Below, in pieces: positions 23,220-31,858 of a stretch of DNA of 64,000 nucleotides. Origin of the DNA: AWTP1-13 sp963840075 (GTDB lineage Bacteria; Pseudomonadota; Alphaproteobacteria; Rhizobiales; Hyphomicrobiaceae); NCBI GenBank assembly GCA_963840075.1, contig CAWIXS010000046.1, positions 55,226 through 119,225 on the forward strand. The letters are read 5' to 3'. The stretch's first letter is position 1, and each line of letters opens with the position of its first letter. The position numbers and the translations under genes are program-made. The notes under the pieces are model-generated. The model saw only the letters and a program-made list of their open reading frames with translations, made no database searches and was not told the origin of the DNA.

Positions 23220-23291
23220 AAGCTCGAGGCCAAGCTCGAGGCCAAGCTCGAGGCCAAGCTCGAGGCCAAGCTCGAGGCCAAGCTCGAGGAT
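23220..23291 (+). repeat. six tandem 12 bp units upstream of ypfJ
   Basis: AAGCTCGAGGCC is repeated five times perfectly, and a sixth copy ends AAGCTCGAGGAT, 6 bases before the ATG at 23298. If translated from an upstream GTG, it would add a KLEA repeat. Each unit carries GAGG, the last acting as the likely ribosome binding site. Confidence 0.75.
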
Positions 23292-23297
23292 GGTGCG

Positions 23298-24239
23298 ATG
23301 CGCTACGGTGAAGGCGACCGGGAGAGCGAACACGTCGAGGACCGGCGCGGACGCGGCGGGGGTGGCTTCTTTCCAGGCGGCGGTGGTCGCGGCACAGCCA
23401 TACCGCGGGGCGGAGGCGGCCTCGGCCTCGGCTGGCTCCTCATCTTGGGCATCCTCTGCCTGCTGCTCGGCATCAATCCGTTGTCGTTCCTCACCGGCCG
23501 CGGTCTGCAGATGCCGGACATGCCGCGGCCGACGCGTACCGGCGCGCCCGACATCACGGGCCTGCCGGGCAAGCCCGGCGTCGGCAACTCGACCGACGAG
23601 ATGGCGCGCTTCGTCTCGCGCGTGCTGGCCGACAACGAGGATGTCTGGGACCGCGTGTTCAAGGGTGCCGGCCGGCAGTACCAGAAACCGTCGCTGGTTC
23701 TGTTCAGCGGCGTCACGCACACCGCCTGCGGCCCAGGGCAGTCGGCCATGGGGCCGTTCTACTGTCCGGTCGACGGCAAGGTCTATGTCGACCTCGCGTT
23801 CTACGACTTCATGAAGCAGCGCTTCGGCGCCTCGGGCGATTTCGCCCAGGCCTACGTGATCTCCCACGAGATCGGCCATCACGTGCAGAACCTCTTGGGC
23901 ATCGCCCAGACGGTGCAGGAGCAGAAGCAGAGCGCCCGCAGCGAGGCGGAGGCCAACGCGCTCCAGGTGCGCATGGAGCTGCAGGCCGACTGCCTCGCCG
24001 GCGTATGGGCGTCCCTCAACGAGCAGCTGCGAGCGCGCCTCGAGCCGGGCGACATCGAGGAGGGCCTCGAGGCCGCGGCGGCGATCGGCGACGACATGAT
24101 CCAGCGGCGCACCCAGGGCTACATCGTGCCCGACGCCTTCACGCACGGCACCTCGGCGCAGCGCGTACGCTGGTTCCGGCGCGGCTTCGAGACCGGCCAG
24201 GTCCAGCAGTGCGACACCTTCACCGCCAAGCAGCTGTAA
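23298..24239 (+). CDS. ypfJ: YpfJ-type neutral zinc metallopeptidase
   Basis: A 313-residue membrane-anchored protein. A polar Gly/Arg-rich N terminus (MRYGEGDRESEHVEDRRG) precedes a single transmembrane helix (GLGWLLILGILCLLLGINPL, ~45-60). The catalytic domain has the zincin motif HEIGHHVQ at 190-197, with MELQADCLAGVWA supplying the third ligand region. GPGQSAMGPFYCPVDGKVYVD is the conserved segment of the YpfJ (PF04228) family. Peptidase activity is presumed from HExxH; substrates are unknown. The start at 23298 is preferred because upstream codons are a tandem repeat. Confidence 0.88.
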   Translation: MRYGEGDRESEHVEDRRGRGGGGFFPGGGGRGTAIPRGGGGLGLGWLLILGILCLLLGINPLSFLTGRGLQMPDMPRPTRTGAPDITGLPGKPGVGNSTDEMARFVSRVLADNEDVWDRVFKGAGRQYQKPSLVLFSGVTHTACGPGQSAMGPFYCPVDGKVYVDLAFYDFMKQRFGASGDFAQAYVISHEIGHHVQNLLGIAQTVQEQKQSARSEAEANALQVRMELQADCLAGVWASLNEQLRARLEPGDIEEGLEAAAAIGDDMIQRRTQGYIVPDAFTHGTSAQRVRWFRRGFETGQVQQCDTFTAKQL

Positions 24240-24242
24240 GTG

Positions 24243-24307
24243 TCAGGTTTCGGGTTCTAGGGATCAGGTTTCAGCGGCCAGCCTCCCTGAAAGCTAGCCC
24301 CTGAAAC
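24243..24307. repeat. heptamer-array hairpin after ypfJ
   Basis: Left arm units TCAGGTT, TCGGGTT, CTAGGGA, TCAGGTT; right arm CCTGAAA...CCCTGAAACC. The element fills the gap between the ypfJ stop (24239) and the convergent peptidase stop (24312). Same design as 25374-25457. Confidence 0.65.
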
Positions 24308-24311
24308 CTCT

Positions 24312-25370
24312 CTAGGCCTGGCGCGCCGCGAAGGCGGCCTTGAGGACGCGGGCGTAGTTCTCGATGGCGAGCTTGCGGATGCGGCGCTCGGCGAGGTTGC
24401 GGCGGTCCCAGTGGTCGACCACGCGCTGCAGATCGGCGAAGCTCGAGATGACGGGGTTGACAAGCCCGTTCATGTCGGTGCCGAAGGCGGCGTTGTCCTC
24501 GCCCAGCAGGTCCGCCATCTCGGCGAGCCGGTCGGCATAGGCGCCCACACTCTGGCCGACATCGGAGCGCACCGCCCACAGGCCCACCACGCCGCCCTGG
24601 CGCGCGATCGCTCTTGCGGTGCCCGCGGTGAGCTGCCGGGCCTGCCAGGCGGGCATCGACCAGTGCGGCGCGCGCCAGCGCGTCACCGAGCTGTGCGACC
24701 ACACCATGGGCACCTTCGAGACCGCCAGCGCGCCGGTCACCGCCTCGCCGGTGCAGTGCGCGAGGTCGACCAGGATGCCGAGGCGGTTGCATTCGCGCAC
24801 GACGCTGCGCCCGAACTCCGTCAGCCCGCCGTGCTCGGGCCGCTCGGTCTGGAAATCGCCGATGGTGTTGCGGACGTAGTGCACCAGCTGGATGTGGCGG
24901 ACGCCCGCGTCGTAGGCGGCCTTCAGCTGCCCCAGATCGTCGTCGACGAAGGTGGCGCCTTCGACCGAGAGCACCACGTGCGGGTCGCCGCCGAGCGCCA
25001 GGTCGACATCGGCCGCAGTCCTGACGATCTTCAGGTTCTGGGCCGCGAGGTATCGCTTGATCCTCTCCAGCTCGGACTGGAACCAGGCGACGGCTCCGCG
25101 GCTGTTGGGCGTGCCCTTCTGCACGAAGCCGCGGCGTGAGCGGCCGAGCCAGGGAACGTCCCCCACCAGCGACCAGGACCCGAGCGTTACATTGCCGGCG
25201 GCCATCTCCCGCGCCAGCGACCTGGAGGTGGCGGGGCTCGGGCCGAAGAAGAGCAGGTGGAAGTGCATGTCGGCGATGAACGTGCGCGTCCGCGCCGACG
25301 CCGGCGCCACGAGCAGGCCCGGCGCGGCGAGGCCGCTTGCGCCGCTTATCAGGAGCTGCCGGCGATCCAT
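24312..25370 (-). CDS. exported membrane dipeptidase-like (peptidase M19) protein
   Basis: A 352-residue protein with an MDRRQLLISGA signal sequence having the Arg-Arg of a Tat-like leader. The renal-dipeptidase TIM barrel follows: ADMHFHLLFFG (first metal-ligand HxH), VVLSVEGATF (Glu ligand), GVRHIQLVHYVRNTIGDF, GILVDLAHC (His ligand), PMVWSHSSVTRW (His ligand) and FGTDMNGL (Asp). M19 enzymes hydrolyse dipeptides with two zinc ions, and some prefer D-residues or modified substrates. The second residue of HxH and the other ligands are all visible, so it is probably active in the periplasm. It is flanked on both sides by heptamer hairpins abutting its start and stop. Confidence 0.82.
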   Translation of the reverse strand: MDRRQLLISGASGLAAPGLLVAPASARTRTFIADMHFHLLFFGPSPATSRSLAREMAAGNVTLGSWSLVGDVPWLGRSRRGFVQKGTPNSRGAVAWFQSELERIKRYLAAQNLKIVRTAADVDLALGGDPHVVLSVEGATFVDDDLGQLKAAYDAGVRHIQLVHYVRNTIGDFQTERPEHGGLTEFGRSVVRECNRLGILVDLAHCTGEAVTGALAVSKVPMVWSHSSVTRWRAPHWSMPAWQARQLTAGTARAIARQGGVVGLWAVRSDVGQSVGAYADRLAEMADLLGEDNAAFGTDMNGLVNPVISSFADLQRVVDHWDRRNLAERRIRKLAIENYARVLKAAFAARQA

Positions 25371-25373
25371 GGG

Positions 25374-25457
25374 TCAGGTTTCAGGTTTCAGGTTCTAGGT
25401 TTCAGGGGAAGCGAGGCTGCAGGTGTCCTGAAACCTGACACCTGCAACCTGAAACCT
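25374..25457. repeat. heptamer-array hairpin upstream of the dipeptidase gene
   Basis: Left arm TCAGGTT x3 then CTAGGTT, TCAGG; right arm CCTGAAA, CCTGACA, CCTGCAA, CCTGAAA. It begins 3 bases from the dipeptidase ATG (25370) and ends 5 bases from the stop of the next gene (25463), so it is the whole intergenic space. Confidence 0.75.
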
Positions 25458-25462
25458 CAATC

Positions 25463-26737
25463 TTACTGGATCACGATGGTCGCCACGTAGTCCATCGTCC
25501 GGTTGTTGCTGTCGGGGGGCAGCAGCGTATTGATGAGGAACGACGTGGGCGAGTAGTTCTCCTTGATCGCCAGGCTGAGCGTGCCGCCGACCACGCGCGC
25601 CTGGACCCCTCGCCAGCCGCCGCGCAGAGTGTTGCGGTAGTAGGCTTCGAGCTTCGCGAAATTGGCTGCGTTCGCCTGGGCGATGTCGCGGTGCCCCTGG
25701 GAGAGCCTCGGCAGGAGCTTGGGGTTCTCGGTGAAGACGGCCTTCACCATCCTGTCCCGCTCCTCCGCCGGCAGCTTCAGCGCGGCGATGACGACGAGCG
25801 GGCCGTCGGCGAGGCCGGTGTAGGCCCTGCGGCTCTTGCCCCCGACGTACTTGCCGGTCGCCCGCATCGGCCGCATGGCCGGGCTGATGCAGGACGGCAC
25901 GCCGCCGCGCTTGAAGGCATCTGCCGCCTTTGCGGGATCGCAGTCCCTCAGCGCCAGCAGCGACCACGCGAACTCGGAGCAGTACATGTCGACCTTGCCC
26001 GGCGGATTCTGGCCGAGCGCGACCTGTCCCAGGTGCTTGACGAAGTCGAGCGACCGGCCGCGCCGGTATTTCGGGTCGCCGTAATCCTGGTTGAAGCTGA
26101 CCTGACTGGGATAGAAGCGCGTCGCGCCGGCGTTGAGCCGGCTTGCCCAGGCGGCCAGGTTGGCGCGCTGCGCGTCGGTCAGATTGCGCGGCCTGATGAT
26201 GTGAATGAGCTTGATGCTGCGGTAGTGCTTGCTGTTCAGCTGGGTGACCCGCCCCGACCCGGTGAACTCCTCGTCCATGGGGTTGTCGATATTGTGGACC
26301 GTGCCGTCCTTGACGTAGGCGACGCCGGTATGGCTGATCCCCATCTGCACGTTGGGGTAGGGGCCCACCCCGCCCCATTCGGAGCGGAAGGTCAGGAGCA
26401 CGTCGCCGGTCTGCACGAGCCCGCTCTGTGCCAGGCGCCTGGCGAGGCCGTTGCGATTGGTGACGATGAGGCGCAGGCCCGCCTTGGCCTCTGCCTTCAC
26501 GGCATCCGGGTGCTGGAAATCGACCAGGCGATCCGTGGTCTTGATGTCCGCCGGCAGAGGGGCCCGCGCGCTGTCCGGCACGGTGAAATAGACCGGGATA
26601 TTCAGCAGACGCGCCATCTGCTTGTTGCTCTTCTCCTCGTAGGTGAACTGCTTGGCGTCGGCGGCGGCAGGAGCGAGCGCGAGGCCCGCCGCAAGGAGAG
26701 CAAAGGACGGCAGCAGGAATCTTGTCGCCTTCAACAT
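25463..26737 (-). CDS. exported YiiX-like (permuted NlpC/P60) cysteine hydrolase
   Basis: A 424-residue protein with a signal peptide (MLKATRFLLPSFALLAAGLA, cleavage near AAADA-KQ). The core reads LVQTGDVLLTFRSEWG, MGISHTGVAYVKDGTVHNID (candidate catalytic His) and VDMYCSEFAWSLLAL (candidate catalytic Cys). This His-before-Cys order is the circularly permuted papain-like fold of YiiX/YaeF proteins, which act on lipids or peptidoglycan-linked substrates. The start at 26737 is chosen because the signal peptide follows directly. It probably shares a promoter region with nothing upstream; a divergent gap follows. Substrate is not predictable. Confidence 0.7.
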   Translation of the reverse strand: MLKATRFLLPSFALLAAGLALAPAAADAKQFTYEEKSNKQMARLLNIPVYFTVPDSARAPLPADIKTTDRLVDFQHPDAVKAEAKAGLRLIVTNRNGLARRLAQSGLVQTGDVLLTFRSEWGGVGPYPNVQMGISHTGVAYVKDGTVHNIDNPMDEEFTGSGRVTQLNSKHYRSIKLIHIIRPRNLTDAQRANLAAWASRLNAGATRFYPSQVSFNQDYGDPKYRRGRSLDFVKHLGQVALGQNPPGKVDMYCSEFAWSLLALRDCDPAKAADAFKRGGVPSCISPAMRPMRATGKYVGGKSRRAYTGLADGPLVVIAALKLPAEERDRMVKAVFTENPKLLPRLSQGHRDIAQANAANFAKLEAYYRNTLRGGWRGVQARVVGGTLSLAIKENYSPTSFLINTLLPPDSNNRTMDYVATIVIQ

Positions 26738-26913
26738 GTCGAGAGTCCCCCAAGGCGCGGAACAACTGGGGCGGCATCTAGCATGCCAGGACGCGGCGCC
26801 CAAGAGCCTCTGGCCGCTGCGACGTCCAAAGCAGCGCGGTATCGACGGCGCTGCCCCTGCAAAGCCGTCGCAGATCGACGGCAGCTGCAGCGGATGGACG
26901 GCGTGAGCGCGGG

Positions 26914-27786
26914 CTACAGCGGCTCGCCGGCGTAGGCAGTGACGAAGCAGGCCTTGGGACCGCCGCCCAGCTCGGCGCAGATGCGGTCGGCGTCGGCCTT
27001 GGTCGGCACCGGACCCGCCAGCAGGCGGTAGATGCCGCCTTCGGAGCGCGGCGCGATGATGCGCGGCTTCAGGGAGGCCAGCGAGCTGCCGTGCCGCTCC
27101 ATGAGCTGCCCCCAGCTTTGGCGCAGCACCAGCAGCGACGGCCCGGCCGCCAGCTGCACCGCGAAATCTTTCTTGGCGGCGGGTATCACGACCGCCTCGC
27201 CGAACACGATCTCGTCCTTGGCGCCGAGGCTGCCAGTCTCGATCGTCGTCTCGGCCGGCGGGGGCGGCGGCGTACCGGCCTTGCCCGGAGGAACGGCCGT
27301 GGGCTCGTCCTTGGCCTTGGCCTTGGCGAGGACGTCGGCCATGGTCACCTCGGCCGGCGCGTGCGCGGACTTGTCGGCGGGCTTGGGGGCCGATTTGGTC
27401 GACGGCGTGGTCGCCGGCGGGGTCTGGCCCGGCTCGATGGTGGCGACACGCTCCTCGAGCGCCGTCAGGCGCGTTTTCACGGCCTTCTCGCTGACCACGC
27501 GCTCGCCCATCGAATCCTGCAGGTTGGTTACGTCCTTGCGGATCTCGGTCAGGCGGCCGCCCATGGAGCGCACCTCGGCCAGAGCCTTGGCCGCGGTGGC
27601 TGCGGCCGGCGTCGTCTTGGCTGGATCGAGGTCGGCCGTCTCGAGCCGTGGCGGTGCCGCCGACGGCTGTGGATAGGCCAGCAAGGTGAGGTAGGCTACA
27701 GCCCCGATGGCCAGCAACGCCCAGGTCATGAGGTAGACCTTGATGAAGCGCCGGGAGCGAGTGGGTTGACCGATGTGCGCCGCCAT
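26914..27786 (-). CDS. membrane-anchored SPOR-domain protein
   Basis: A 290-residue protein with one transmembrane helix (VYLMTWALLAIGAVAYLTLL, ~19-38). A coiled coil follows (AEVRSMGGRLTEIRKDVTNL, RLTALEERVATIEPG), then a Pro/Ala-rich linker and a C-terminal SPOR-like domain (FAVQLAAGPSLLVLRQSWGQ, IYRLLAGPVPTKADADRICA). SPOR domains bind denuded peptidoglycan glycan strands at division sites. The cytoplasmic N terminus is basic (TRSRRFIK). It is likely a cell-envelope or division-associated factor. The ATG at 27786 precedes the TM segment at the usual distance. Confidence 0.7.
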   Translation of the reverse strand: MAAHIGQPTRSRRFIKVYLMTWALLAIGAVAYLTLLAYPQPSAAPPRLETADLDPAKTTPAAATAAKALAEVRSMGGRLTEIRKDVTNLQDSMGERVVSEKAVKTRLTALEERVATIEPGQTPPATTPSTKSAPKPADKSAHAPAEVTMADVLAKAKAKDEPTAVPPGKAGTPPPPPAETTIETGSLGAKDEIVFGEAVVIPAAKKDFAVQLAAGPSLLVLRQSWGQLMERHGSSLASLKPRIIAPRSEGGIYRLLAGPVPTKADADRICAELGGGPKACFVTAYAGEPL

Positions 27787-28376
27787 GGCCGGAACGCGTC
27801 CTCGTTCTGGTTGTCTTCTGAAGCTTGCGCGAACGCGCGACGAGCAGCGCAACCGAATCGTGGCAACGGTCTCAAATAGGCTTGGGGCGGTCAACGCCGG
27901 CTGCCCCCGGAGGATGTCCAGGATTGTGGACGTGTGCCCCTGAGGCCATAGCGTGTTGCGCATGCGATCCAGGATCGCCGCTGTACCACCGGATTCGGGC
28001 CACCCAGGTGCTCGATCGATTGCGCGCACCGCAGAGCTGTGACGTGTTGTGCGTACTTGGCGTTGCCAACGGGTGTGCGCAGGCTTTGGTCGGGCGGGCG
28101 ATCTGCAGTGGCTTGCGCAAGGGCGTTTGCCGCCCCTCCGGAGGGCGCCCAGCGCGTTCCTGCCCGGCCGGGGCCCTTTGGCAGCGGAACATCCGCGACG
28201 CTCCTGGGCCCCTCCCAGGCCTCCAGAATCGAATCTCGGGCAATGGGACACGGCTGCCCGCCGTTCGGTTGCACGAGGCGCCACATGCAACCTATGAGGC
28301 CTCAAGCCGGAATGCGTATAGGATGATAGAGACGTGCATCACCTGCATCACGTAGCTGCAACGCGAAGCCTCGCCG
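27787..28376. other. 590 bp intergenic region upstream of glmU, nothing identified
   Basis: Divergent spacer between the SPOR gene and glmU. Short frames are present on both strands, but none has family similarity or a convincing start. No RNA gene was recognised; GGATGATAGAGACG near 28321 is AT-richer and may hold the glmU promoter. Confidence 0.35.
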
Positions 28377-29738
28377 ATGATCCATAGCCCGCTCCTGGTC
28401 GTTGTACTTGCCGCCGGCAAGGGGGTGCGCATGCACTCCGCCCTGCCCAAGGTGCTGCATCCCATCGGCGGGCGCTCGATGCTCGCTCACGTGCTGGCCA
28501 CCGTCGGGGCGCTGGGCGCGGAGCGCATCGCCGTGGTGGCAGGGCCAGGCATGCACGCGGTGCGCAGCGAGGTCGCCAGCGTCGCCCCCGGCGCCGAGGT
28601 GTTCGAGCAGGCCGAGCAGCTCGGCACCGCCCACGCGGTGCTGGCCGCGCGGCCCGCGCTCGAGCGCCATGCTGGACCCGTCCTGGTCCTGTTCGCCGAT
28701 ACACCGCTCGTCGAGCTGGAAACTCTGCGCCGCATGCTCGAACTCGACGGCGTCGCCGGCGCCGGCGGCACGCATGTCCGCGTGCTGGGCTTCGAGCCCG
28801 AGGACCCCAGTGGCTACGGGCGGCTCATCCTCGATGCGGCGGGACGCGTCGCCGCCATCCGCGAGCACAAGGACGCGACCGCAGCCGAGCGGCGCATCCG
28901 CCTGTGCAACGCCGGCGCCATGGCGTTCCGGGTTCCGAGCCTTGTCGGTCTGCTCAGCCGCATCGGCAATGCCAACGCCAAAGGCGAGCACTATCTCACC
29001 GACGCCCTCGCGCTCGCCACCGCAGACGGCCTGATCGCCGAGCCGATCCTGTGCGCCGCCGAGGAGGCGCTGGGCGTCAACTCGCGGGCACAGCTGGCCG
29101 CGGCCGAGGCGACCTTCCAGCGCCGCGCCCGCGCCCGCGCCATGGACGGCGGCGCGACCCTGATCGCGCCCGAGACCGTCTGGCTCAGCTTCGACACCAC
29201 GCTGGGGCGCGATGTCGTCGTCGAGCCCAACGTCTTCTTCGGCCCCGGTGTCGTGGTGGAGGACGAGGCCCACATCCTCGCCAACTGCCACATCGCGGGC
29301 GCGCGCATCGCCAAGGCGGCCCGCATCGGCCCGTTTGCGCGCCTGCGCCCGGGCGCGGACATCGGCGCCGAGGCGCACATCGGCAACTTCGTCGAGGTCA
29401 AGAACGCGCGCGTCGAGGCCGGCGCCAAGGCCAACCACCTGGCCTACATCGGCGACGGTCGCGTGGGCGCGGGCGCCAACATCGGCGCCGGCACGATCTT
29501 TTGCAACTACGACGGCTTCGACAAGCATTTCACCGACGTGGGCAACGGCGCCTTCGTCGGCTCGAACGCCGCGCTGGTGGCCCCCGTCAAGATCGGCGAG
29601 GGCGCCTATGTCGGGTCGGGCAGCGTCATCACCCGCGACGTGGAGGCGGACGCCCTGGCGCTCGGACGCTCGGCGCAGGCCGTGCGGCCGGGCTGGGCGG
29701 CCAAGTTCCGCAAGGCCAGGCGGGGCCGCAAGGGTTGA
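28377..29738 (+). CDS. glmU: bifunctional UDP-GlcNAc pyrophosphorylase / GlcN-1-P acetyltransferase
   Basis: GlmU makes UDP-GlcNAc for peptidoglycan and lipid A in two steps: acetylation of glucosamine-1-phosphate and uridylyl transfer. The 453-residue protein has the N-terminal pyrophosphorylase motif LAAGKGVRMHSALPKVLHP (11-29), EQLGTAHAVLAA and LFADTPLVE. The C-terminal left-handed beta helix has hexapeptide repeats (GPGVVVEDEAHILANCHIAG), KKNARVEAGAKANHLAYIGD-like acetyl-acceptor site residues, GAGTIFCNYDG and FVGSNAALVAPV. The length is normal and the frame intact. glmS, the preceding pathway enzyme, is 196 bases downstream on the same strand. Confidence 0.95.
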   Translation: MIHSPLLVVVLAAGKGVRMHSALPKVLHPIGGRSMLAHVLATVGALGAERIAVVAGPGMHAVRSEVASVAPGAEVFEQAEQLGTAHAVLAARPALERHAGPVLVLFADTPLVELETLRRMLELDGVAGAGGTHVRVLGFEPEDPSGYGRLILDAAGRVAAIREHKDATAAERRIRLCNAGAMAFRVPSLVGLLSRIGNANAKGEHYLTDALALATADGLIAEPILCAAEEALGVNSRAQLAAAEATFQRRARARAMDGGATLIAPETVWLSFDTTLGRDVVVEPNVFFGPGVVVEDEAHILANCHIAGARIAKAARIGPFARLRPGADIGAEAHIGNFVEVKNARVEAGAKANHLAYIGDGRVGAGANIGAGTIFCNYDGFDKHFTDVGNGAFVGSNAALVAPVKIGEGAYVGSGSVITRDVEADALALGRSAQAVRPGWAAKFRKARRGRKG

Positions 29739-29743
29739 GCTGA

Positions 29744-29821
29744 TCCCCTCTCCCCGTCGTCCTCGCGACCGTTGTGGCGAGGTCGCCCTTGTGGCTGGCC
29801 CGAGGGCGACGGGGAGAGGGA
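29744..29821. terminator. long hairpin between glmU and glmS
   Basis: CCCTCTCCCCGTCG (29746-29759) pairs with CGACGGGGAGAGGG (29807-29820), with a secondary GCGAC/GTCGC stem in the loop. No T-run follows, so it may be a dispersed palindrome or an attenuating structure instead of an intrinsic terminator. Confidence 0.55.
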
Positions 29822-29934
29822 GTCACAGAGCTTCGGAAAAACCACGAAACACACTATGATTTGGTGCGCCGCGAAAGCTCTGGCATGTGGCTGGAGCCTC
29901 GTATGGGCATCAGCGGTGATGGGGTGAGCGGCTC

Positions 29935-31755
29935 ATGTGTGGAATCATCGGCATCCTCGGCAAGGAGGCAGTGGCGGCAGACCTGGTCGATGCCCTGCGC
30001 CGCCTGGAGTATCGCGGCTACGACTCGGCGGGCATCGCCACGGTCGAGAACGGCCGCCTCGGCCGCCGCCGCGCCGAGGGCAAGCTCAGGAACCTGGAGG
30101 TGCGCCTCTCCAGCGAGCCGCTGCAGGGCCGCACCGGGCTCGGCCACACCCGCTGGGCGACGCACGGCAAGCCGGTCGAGCACAACGCCCACCCGCACAT
30201 GAACGAGCGCGTCGCCGTCGTGCACAACGGCATCATCGAGAACTTCCGCGAGCTGAAAGAGGAGCTCGCCGCCAAGGGCCACAAGTTCGAGACCGAGACC
30301 GACACCGAGACCGTGCTGCATCTCGTCAGCGAGTATCTCGACCGGGGCCTCGCTCCGGTCGATGCCGCAAGGAGCGCGCTGCAGCGGCTCAGAGGCGCGT
30401 TCGCGCTCGGCATCATCTTCGCGGGCGAGGACGATCTCATGATCGGTGCGCGCCAGGGCCCGCCGCTGGCGATCGGGCACGGTGAGGGTGAGATGTACCT
30501 CGGCTCCGACGCCATCGCGCTGGCGCCCTTCACCGACACCATCACCTACCTCGAGGACGGCGACTGGGCGGTGCTGGCGCGCGGCAAGGCGCAGATCTTC
30601 AATCTCGACGGCTCCCCGGTCGAGCGGCCGGCGATCAAGTCGGTGGCGAGCTCGCTCACGGTCGACAAGGGCAACTTCCGCCACTTCATGGCCAAGGAGA
30701 TCCACGAGCAGCCCGAGGTGATCGGCCACACGCTCGCCAACTACGTCGACTTCGCCAGCGGCTCGGTCCGCCTGCCGGACCTCGGCGTCGATCCCACCGC
30801 GATCGACCGGGTGGCGATCGCGGCGTGCGGCACCGCCTACTTCGCGGGGCTCGTCGGCAAGTACTGGCTCGAGCGCTGGGCCCGTCTGCCCGTGGAGATC
30901 GACGTCGCCTCGGAGTTCCGCTACCGCGAGCCGCCGCTGGCGCCGGGCGGGCTTGCGTTGTTCGTCTCGCAGTCGGGCGAGACGGCAGATACGCTGGCCA
31001 CGCTGCGCTACTGCAAGGCTGTCGGCCAGCGCACGGTCGCGATCGTCAACGTGCGCACCTCGACGATTGCGCGCGAGGCGGACGCGGTGCTCCCCACGCT
31101 GGCGGGCCCCGAGATCGGCGTCGCCTCGACCAAGGCGTTCACCTGCCAGCTCGCGGCGCTCGCGTGTCTGGCGATCGGCCTCGGCCGCGCGCGCGGCACC
31201 ATCTCCGCGGCGCAGGAGGCGGAGCTGGTGCGGGCGCTGGGCGAGGTGCCACGCCATATCGCCACCATTCTGCGCGGGGAGGAGCGCTACGAGCGGCTGG
31301 CCCACACGCTCGCCAAGGCGCAGGACGTGCTCTACCTCGGGCGCGGGCCGAGCTACCCGCTGGCGCTCGAGGGGGCGCTGAAGCTGAAGGAGATCTCCTA
31401 CATCCACGCCGAGGGCTATGCCGCGGGCGAGCTGAAGCACGGCCCCATCGCCCTCATCGACGAGAAGGTGCCGGTGATCGTGGTGGCGCCCGAGGACGAC
31501 CTGTTCGAGAAGACCGTCTCCAACCTGCAGGAGGTGGCGGCGCGGGGCGGCAGGATCGTGCTGCTCTCGGACGCCGACCCGGCGCGCACGGGATGCGCGC
31601 TCGAGGCGCATCTGCCGGTGCCCGCGGCGCATCCCTTCACCAATCCGCTCCTCTACGCGGTGCCGGTGCAGCTGATCGCCTACCACACGGCCGTCTTCAT
31701 GGGCACCGACGTCGACCAGCCGCGCAATCTCGCAAAGTCGGTGACTGTGGAATAG
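29935..31755 (+). CDS. glmS: glutamine-fructose-6-phosphate aminotransferase (isomerizing)
   Basis: GlmS converts fructose-6-phosphate and glutamine to glucosamine-6-phosphate, the entry step to UDP-GlcNAc. The 606-residue protein starts MCGIIGILG, where Cys2 is the glutaminase nucleophile after Met removal. The class II amidotransferase domain has HTRWATHGKP and HNGIIEN. The two SIS sugar-isomerase domains contain CGTAYFAGLVGKYW, VSQSGETADTLATLR and LGRGPSYPLALEGALKLKEI; the C terminus ends DQPRNLAKSVTVE, as is standard. Length and motifs are complete. It is transcribed in line with glmU, across a hairpin. No ribozyme-like leader was recognised. Confidence 0.95.
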   Translation: MCGIIGILGKEAVAADLVDALRRLEYRGYDSAGIATVENGRLGRRRAEGKLRNLEVRLSSEPLQGRTGLGHTRWATHGKPVEHNAHPHMNERVAVVHNGIIENFRELKEELAAKGHKFETETDTETVLHLVSEYLDRGLAPVDAARSALQRLRGAFALGIIFAGEDDLMIGARQGPPLAIGHGEGEMYLGSDAIALAPFTDTITYLEDGDWAVLARGKAQIFNLDGSPVERPAIKSVASSLTVDKGNFRHFMAKEIHEQPEVIGHTLANYVDFASGSVRLPDLGVDPTAIDRVAIAACGTAYFAGLVGKYWLERWARLPVEIDVASEFRYREPPLAPGGLALFVSQSGETADTLATLRYCKAVGQRTVAIVNVRTSTIAREADAVLPTLAGPEIGVASTKAFTCQLAALACLAIGLGRARGTISAAQEAELVRALGEVPRHIATILRGEERYERLAHTLAKAQDVLYLGRGPSYPLALEGALKLKEISYIHAEGYAAGELKHGPIALIDEKVPVIVVAPEDDLFEKTVSNLQEVAARGGRIVLLSDADPARTGCALEAHLPVPAAHPFTNPLLYAVPVQLIAYHTAVFMGTDVDQPRNLAKSVTVE

Positions 31756-31858
31756 CCGGGCAAAGCCGGCCCGGGATTGATCCGGACCATGGAATTGTCG
31801 TAGTTTGTTCGTTAGAGAGGTGCTTCGGATACGCGGCCGATTCGGGGGTCGAGGAGGC

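Noticed and set aside
29744..29934. glmS ribozyme or riboswitch leader
   Set aside because: The glmU-glmS gap contains a simple long hairpin and no recognisable ribozyme core; such ribozymes are typical of Gram-positive bacteria.
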